Source: Alphaproteobacteria bacterium
GTDB taxonomy: Bacteria; Pseudomonadota; Alphaproteobacteria; Sphingomonadales; Sphingomonadaceae
Reading direction: 5' to 3'
Length of the DNA: 64,000 nucleotides
Assembly: GCA_018823325.1 (NCBI GenBank)
Contig: JAHJIJ010000032.1
Location: forward strand, 1-64,000
Shown here: positions 62,043 through 64,000 of the stretch, piece after piece
Layout: each line of letters starts with the position of its first letter
Position numbering within the stretch: the stretch's first letter is position 1
Program-made: the position numbers and the translations under genes
Notes under the pieces: generated by a model
What the model was told of the DNA's origin: nothing
The model's database searches: none
What the model saw: only the letters and a program-made list of their open reading frames with translations

Positions 62043-62450
62043 TTACAGCAGCCCGAGCCTGCCAAGATCGGCGGCCAACTGGTCCGGGAGCACGTCTGCG
62101 CCCACGCCATCGCCCATATCCGCCGGCGCATCTTCCGCCGCAAGATAGCGCCAGCCCTGATGGGCGCGCTTGGGGCGGGGAATGACCGGGATCAGGCGCG
62201 GCGCGAGGCGAATCCACTGCCGCCCATCCGGCCGCTCCTCAAAGCCCAACAGCGGGCTGCGGCCGATGATCTGATGAGCAAGAATCCAGTAGAGCGAGCC
62301 GCCGGCCATCTCCTCATGCCGCTTGGGCAGATAGCGCGTGGTGAGCCGGGCCTCGCCGTCCTCCCCGGGCTGCGCATGACTCTCCAGCCAGGCGCGCAAT
62401 GTGGCGGCGCTCTCCGACTGGAAGGCGATCTTGGTCATGTGGAGCGGCAT
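62043..62450 (-). CDS. DUF1489-family protein
   Basis: 135 residues. The pattern TRYLPKRHEEMAGGSLYWIL and RSPLLGFEERPDGRQWIRLA matches the alphaproteobacterial DUF1489 family. Function unknown, though it is widely conserved. It is convergent with queA, 9 bases apart. A Met four residues in (62438) is an alternative start. Confidence 0.85.
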   Translation of the reverse strand: MPLHMTKIAFQSESAATLRAWLESHAQPGEDGEARLTTRYLPKRHEEMAGGSLYWILAHQIIGRSPLLGFEERPDGRQWIRLAPRLIPVIPRPKRAHQGWRYLAAEDAPADMGDGVGADVLPDQLAADLGRLGLL

Positions 62451-62624
62451 GGGGATGATCTAGGGCGTTGGGGAGAATTCGCAATGGTGGGCGTGCAGTC
62501 AGACTTACCCGGTTCGTCAGCACGCGAGCGGCAAGTTGAAATAGGCGGCTATGGTGCCGAAGCGAGTACGGATAGATGCGAGACTGTTCCGTAACGGCAC
62601 ATCAAGGAAAATCGAAGTTGTTTA

Positions 62625-62644
62625 GTATATACAGTGATATATAC
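62625..62644. promoter_or_regulatory. 20-bp A/T-rich dyad upstream of the PEP-CTERM gene
   Basis: Arms gtatata (62625-62631) and tatatac (62638-62644) flank cagtga. It ends 55 bp before the ATG of the PEP-CTERM protein, within an otherwise GC-rich sequence, and may combine an operator with a -10 region. A classical sigma-54 site is not visible. Confidence 0.35.
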
Positions 62645-62699
62645 CATCCGATGACCGAGCCTCCATTCGTCGAGCCAATCGGTTGGAGGTCAAAGTTTA

Positions 62700-63380
62700 A
62701 TGCCAAATTATCTATCTATCGCCGTGCGCGCTGCGCTGGCCCTCACTGCCGCTGCCGGTGTTGCGACCAGTGCCAACGCCGCCACCCTGATCGTGAACAA
62801 CGGCATCTTGCAGGGCGCGACGGGCGTGGATGTCGACGGTACATTGTACGACGTCGCCTTCCGCGAAGGCACATGTGCGGGACTGTTCAACGGTTGCGAC
62901 GAAGCAAGCGATTTCACTTTCACGAACGAGCAGAGTGCACGCCTGGCCGCGGATGCCTTGCGCAATCAGGTATTGATCGACGGACCCTTGGGCCAGTTTG
63001 ACGCCGACCCCTCAAAAACGGTTGGGTGCCCCAGCACGGGTGCCCCATGTGGAATCTACGTCCCTTACGGCGTCGCGCTCAATTTCTTCGGGGCAGAATC
63101 GCTTGTTCTCGCACAAGGCGTTGAGAACCGGAAACCCTTACCTGGGCCGGGGGGGACCAGTCGGGACTTTGACCGTCTCTTTAGCGGTAATTTCCCCAGC
63201 GATCTGACCAATGACTTGAGCATTCGCAGTTTTGCTGTGTTCAGCAGCGCTAGTCCGGTCGCGGCGGCAGTGCCTGAACCGGGCACCTGGGCGCTGATGA
63301 TCCTTGGCTTCGGTGCAGTCGGCGGGTCGATGCGTCGTCGTTCGGCCAAAGCTTCGCGAATGCGGCTGACTTACGCGTAG
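62700..63380 (+). CDS. PEPxxWA-CTERM sorting-domain protein
   Basis: 226 residues. A signal peptide (1-28, ending ANA) leads a secreted domain of unknown type with two cysteine pairs (GTCAGLFNGC, VGCPSTGAPC). The C-terminal sorting signal is VPEPGTWALMILGFGAVGG followed by SMRRR, the PEP-CTERM/exosortase type with PEPxxWA variant. It is processed and anchored or released by an exosortase, normally with exopolysaccharide genes; none is in the window. A GGAGG about 11 bases before the ATG supports the start. Confidence 0.88.
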   Translation: MPNYLSIAVRAALALTAAAGVATSANAATLIVNNGILQGATGVDVDGTLYDVAFREGTCAGLFNGCDEASDFTFTNEQSARLAADALRNQVLIDGPLGQFDADPSKTVGCPSTGAPCGIYVPYGVALNFFGAESLVLAQGVENRKPLPGPGGTSRDFDRLFSGNFPSDLTNDLSIRSFAVFSSASPVAAAVPEPGTWALMILGFGAVGGSMRRRSAKASRMRLTYA

Positions 63381-63488
63381 TCAATCTACCGACCGTAAAA
63401 AGCACATGGGCGTGGCGCTTGCGACGCCCATGTGCGGTTGGGGCAATGGTTTGCGGCCAAGGTCTAGGCGATTGGTCGCTCAAATACC

Positions 63489-64000
63489 TCACGCCGCCAG
63501 CGGCGGCTGTTCATCGCGCCGCAGCGTCAGCACTTCGACACCGGTTTTCGTCACCGCAACGGTATGCTCGAACTGGGCCGAGAGCTTGCGGTCCTTGGTC
63601 ACCACGGTCCAGCCATCGCCTTGCGTCATCACGTTGCGGGTGCCCTGATTGAGCATCGGCTCGATGGTGAAGACCATGCCCTCGCGCAGTTTCAGGCCGG
63701 TGCCGGGGCGGCCGAAATTCATGACCTGCGGTTCCTCGTGCATTTCGTGCCCGATGCCGTGGCCGCAATAGTCCCGCACGACCGAGTAACCGTGCTTCTT
63801 CGCGTGACGCTCGATCGCGAAGCCGATGTCGCCCAGATGCGCGCCGGGCCGCACTTGCCGGATGCCCTGCCACATGGCTTGCTGAGCCACGCTGACCAGC
63901 CGGCGCGCGGCGGGTGGCACCGTGCCAACGAGATAGGTCTTGCTGCTGTCGGCAATGAAGCCGTTCTTCTCCAGCGTGATGTCGAGATTGATGATGTCGC
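63489..64000 (-). CDS. map: Methionine aminopeptidase type I, partial (N-terminus beyond the right edge)
   Basis: At least 170 residues are visible, reading in from the right edge. DIINLDITLEKNGFIADSSK contains two metal aspartates (on the cut edge side), HGIGHEMHEEP a metal histidine, VFTIEPMLNQGT a metal glutamate, and SAQFEHTVAVT the last glutamate. It removes initiator methionine. The start codon is outside the window. Confidence 0.94.
   Translation of the reverse strand, partial: DIINLDITLEKNGFIADSSKTYLVGTVPPAARRLVSVAQQAMWQGIRQVRPGAHLGDIGFAIERHAKKHGYSVVRDYCGHGIGHEMHEEPQVMNFGRPGTGLKLREGMVFTIEPMLNQGTRNVMTQGDGWTVVTKDRKLSAQFEHTVAVTKTGVEVLTLRRDEQPPLAA

Overview
The window reads as chromosome of a sphingomonad (Alphaproteobacteria, Sphingomonadaceae). 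It is GC-rich and densely packed, with many ATGA start/stop overlaps. Lineage-typical markers include a LigE-type beta-etherase homologue, a PEPxxWA-CTERM protein, an UrcA-family protein, a large TonB receptor and the trpDC-moaC-moeA gene order. The genus assignment is inferred; no rRNA is present.

Layout. 1-751: the end of an insertion sequence (five 23-bp repeat units, IS21-like) cuts an HWE histidine-kinase gene, leaving its tail and an intact receiver. 765-7819: metabolic genes (threonine dehydratase, 3-hydroxyisobutyrate-dehydrogenase-family reductase, exported amidohydrolase, mannose-6-phosphate isomerase, LigE-like beta-etherase, exported serine hydrolase). 7936-11327: a secreted repeat protein and a subtilase, divergent from an ECF sigma/anti-sigma pair. 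11414-15149: tRNA-Gly, then trpD-trpC-moaC-moeA.

15243-31812 is the most unusual region. A lipoprotein-like FAD oxidase of the D-amino-acid oxidase family, with its C-terminal motif moved to the N-terminus (apparent circular permutation), is followed by a cytochrome c, a hybrid kinase with a LuxR-type regulator, an exported RidA, a TonB receptor, a second exported RidA, and two Tat-type flavin amine oxidases flanking another cytochrome c. An RND efflux pair closes the run. I read this as a periplasmic amine/amino-acid oxidation module: uptake through the TonB receptor, oxidation by flavoenzymes passing electrons to cytochromes c, imine hydrolysis by RidA, and two-component control. The substrate is unknown.

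31908-45268: UrcA protein, a 795-bp stretch without a recognisable gene, an NDUFA9-like protein, UppP, glutamate synthase (gltD-DUF2059-gltB), and a GT4 glycosyltransferase/GH130 phosphorylase pair. 45469-55546: mostly single genes (GST, diguanylate cyclase, UbiH-family hydroxylase, PmtA-like methyltransferase, CheY-like receiver, LysR regulator, DUF418 membrane protein, BioC-like methyltransferase, GNAT, CAP-domain lipoprotein). 55574-64000: housekeeping genes (purL, xseB, ispA, coaD, cyclophilin, queA, DUF1489, map) plus a MliC-like lipoprotein and the PEP-CTERM protein. map runs off the right edge.
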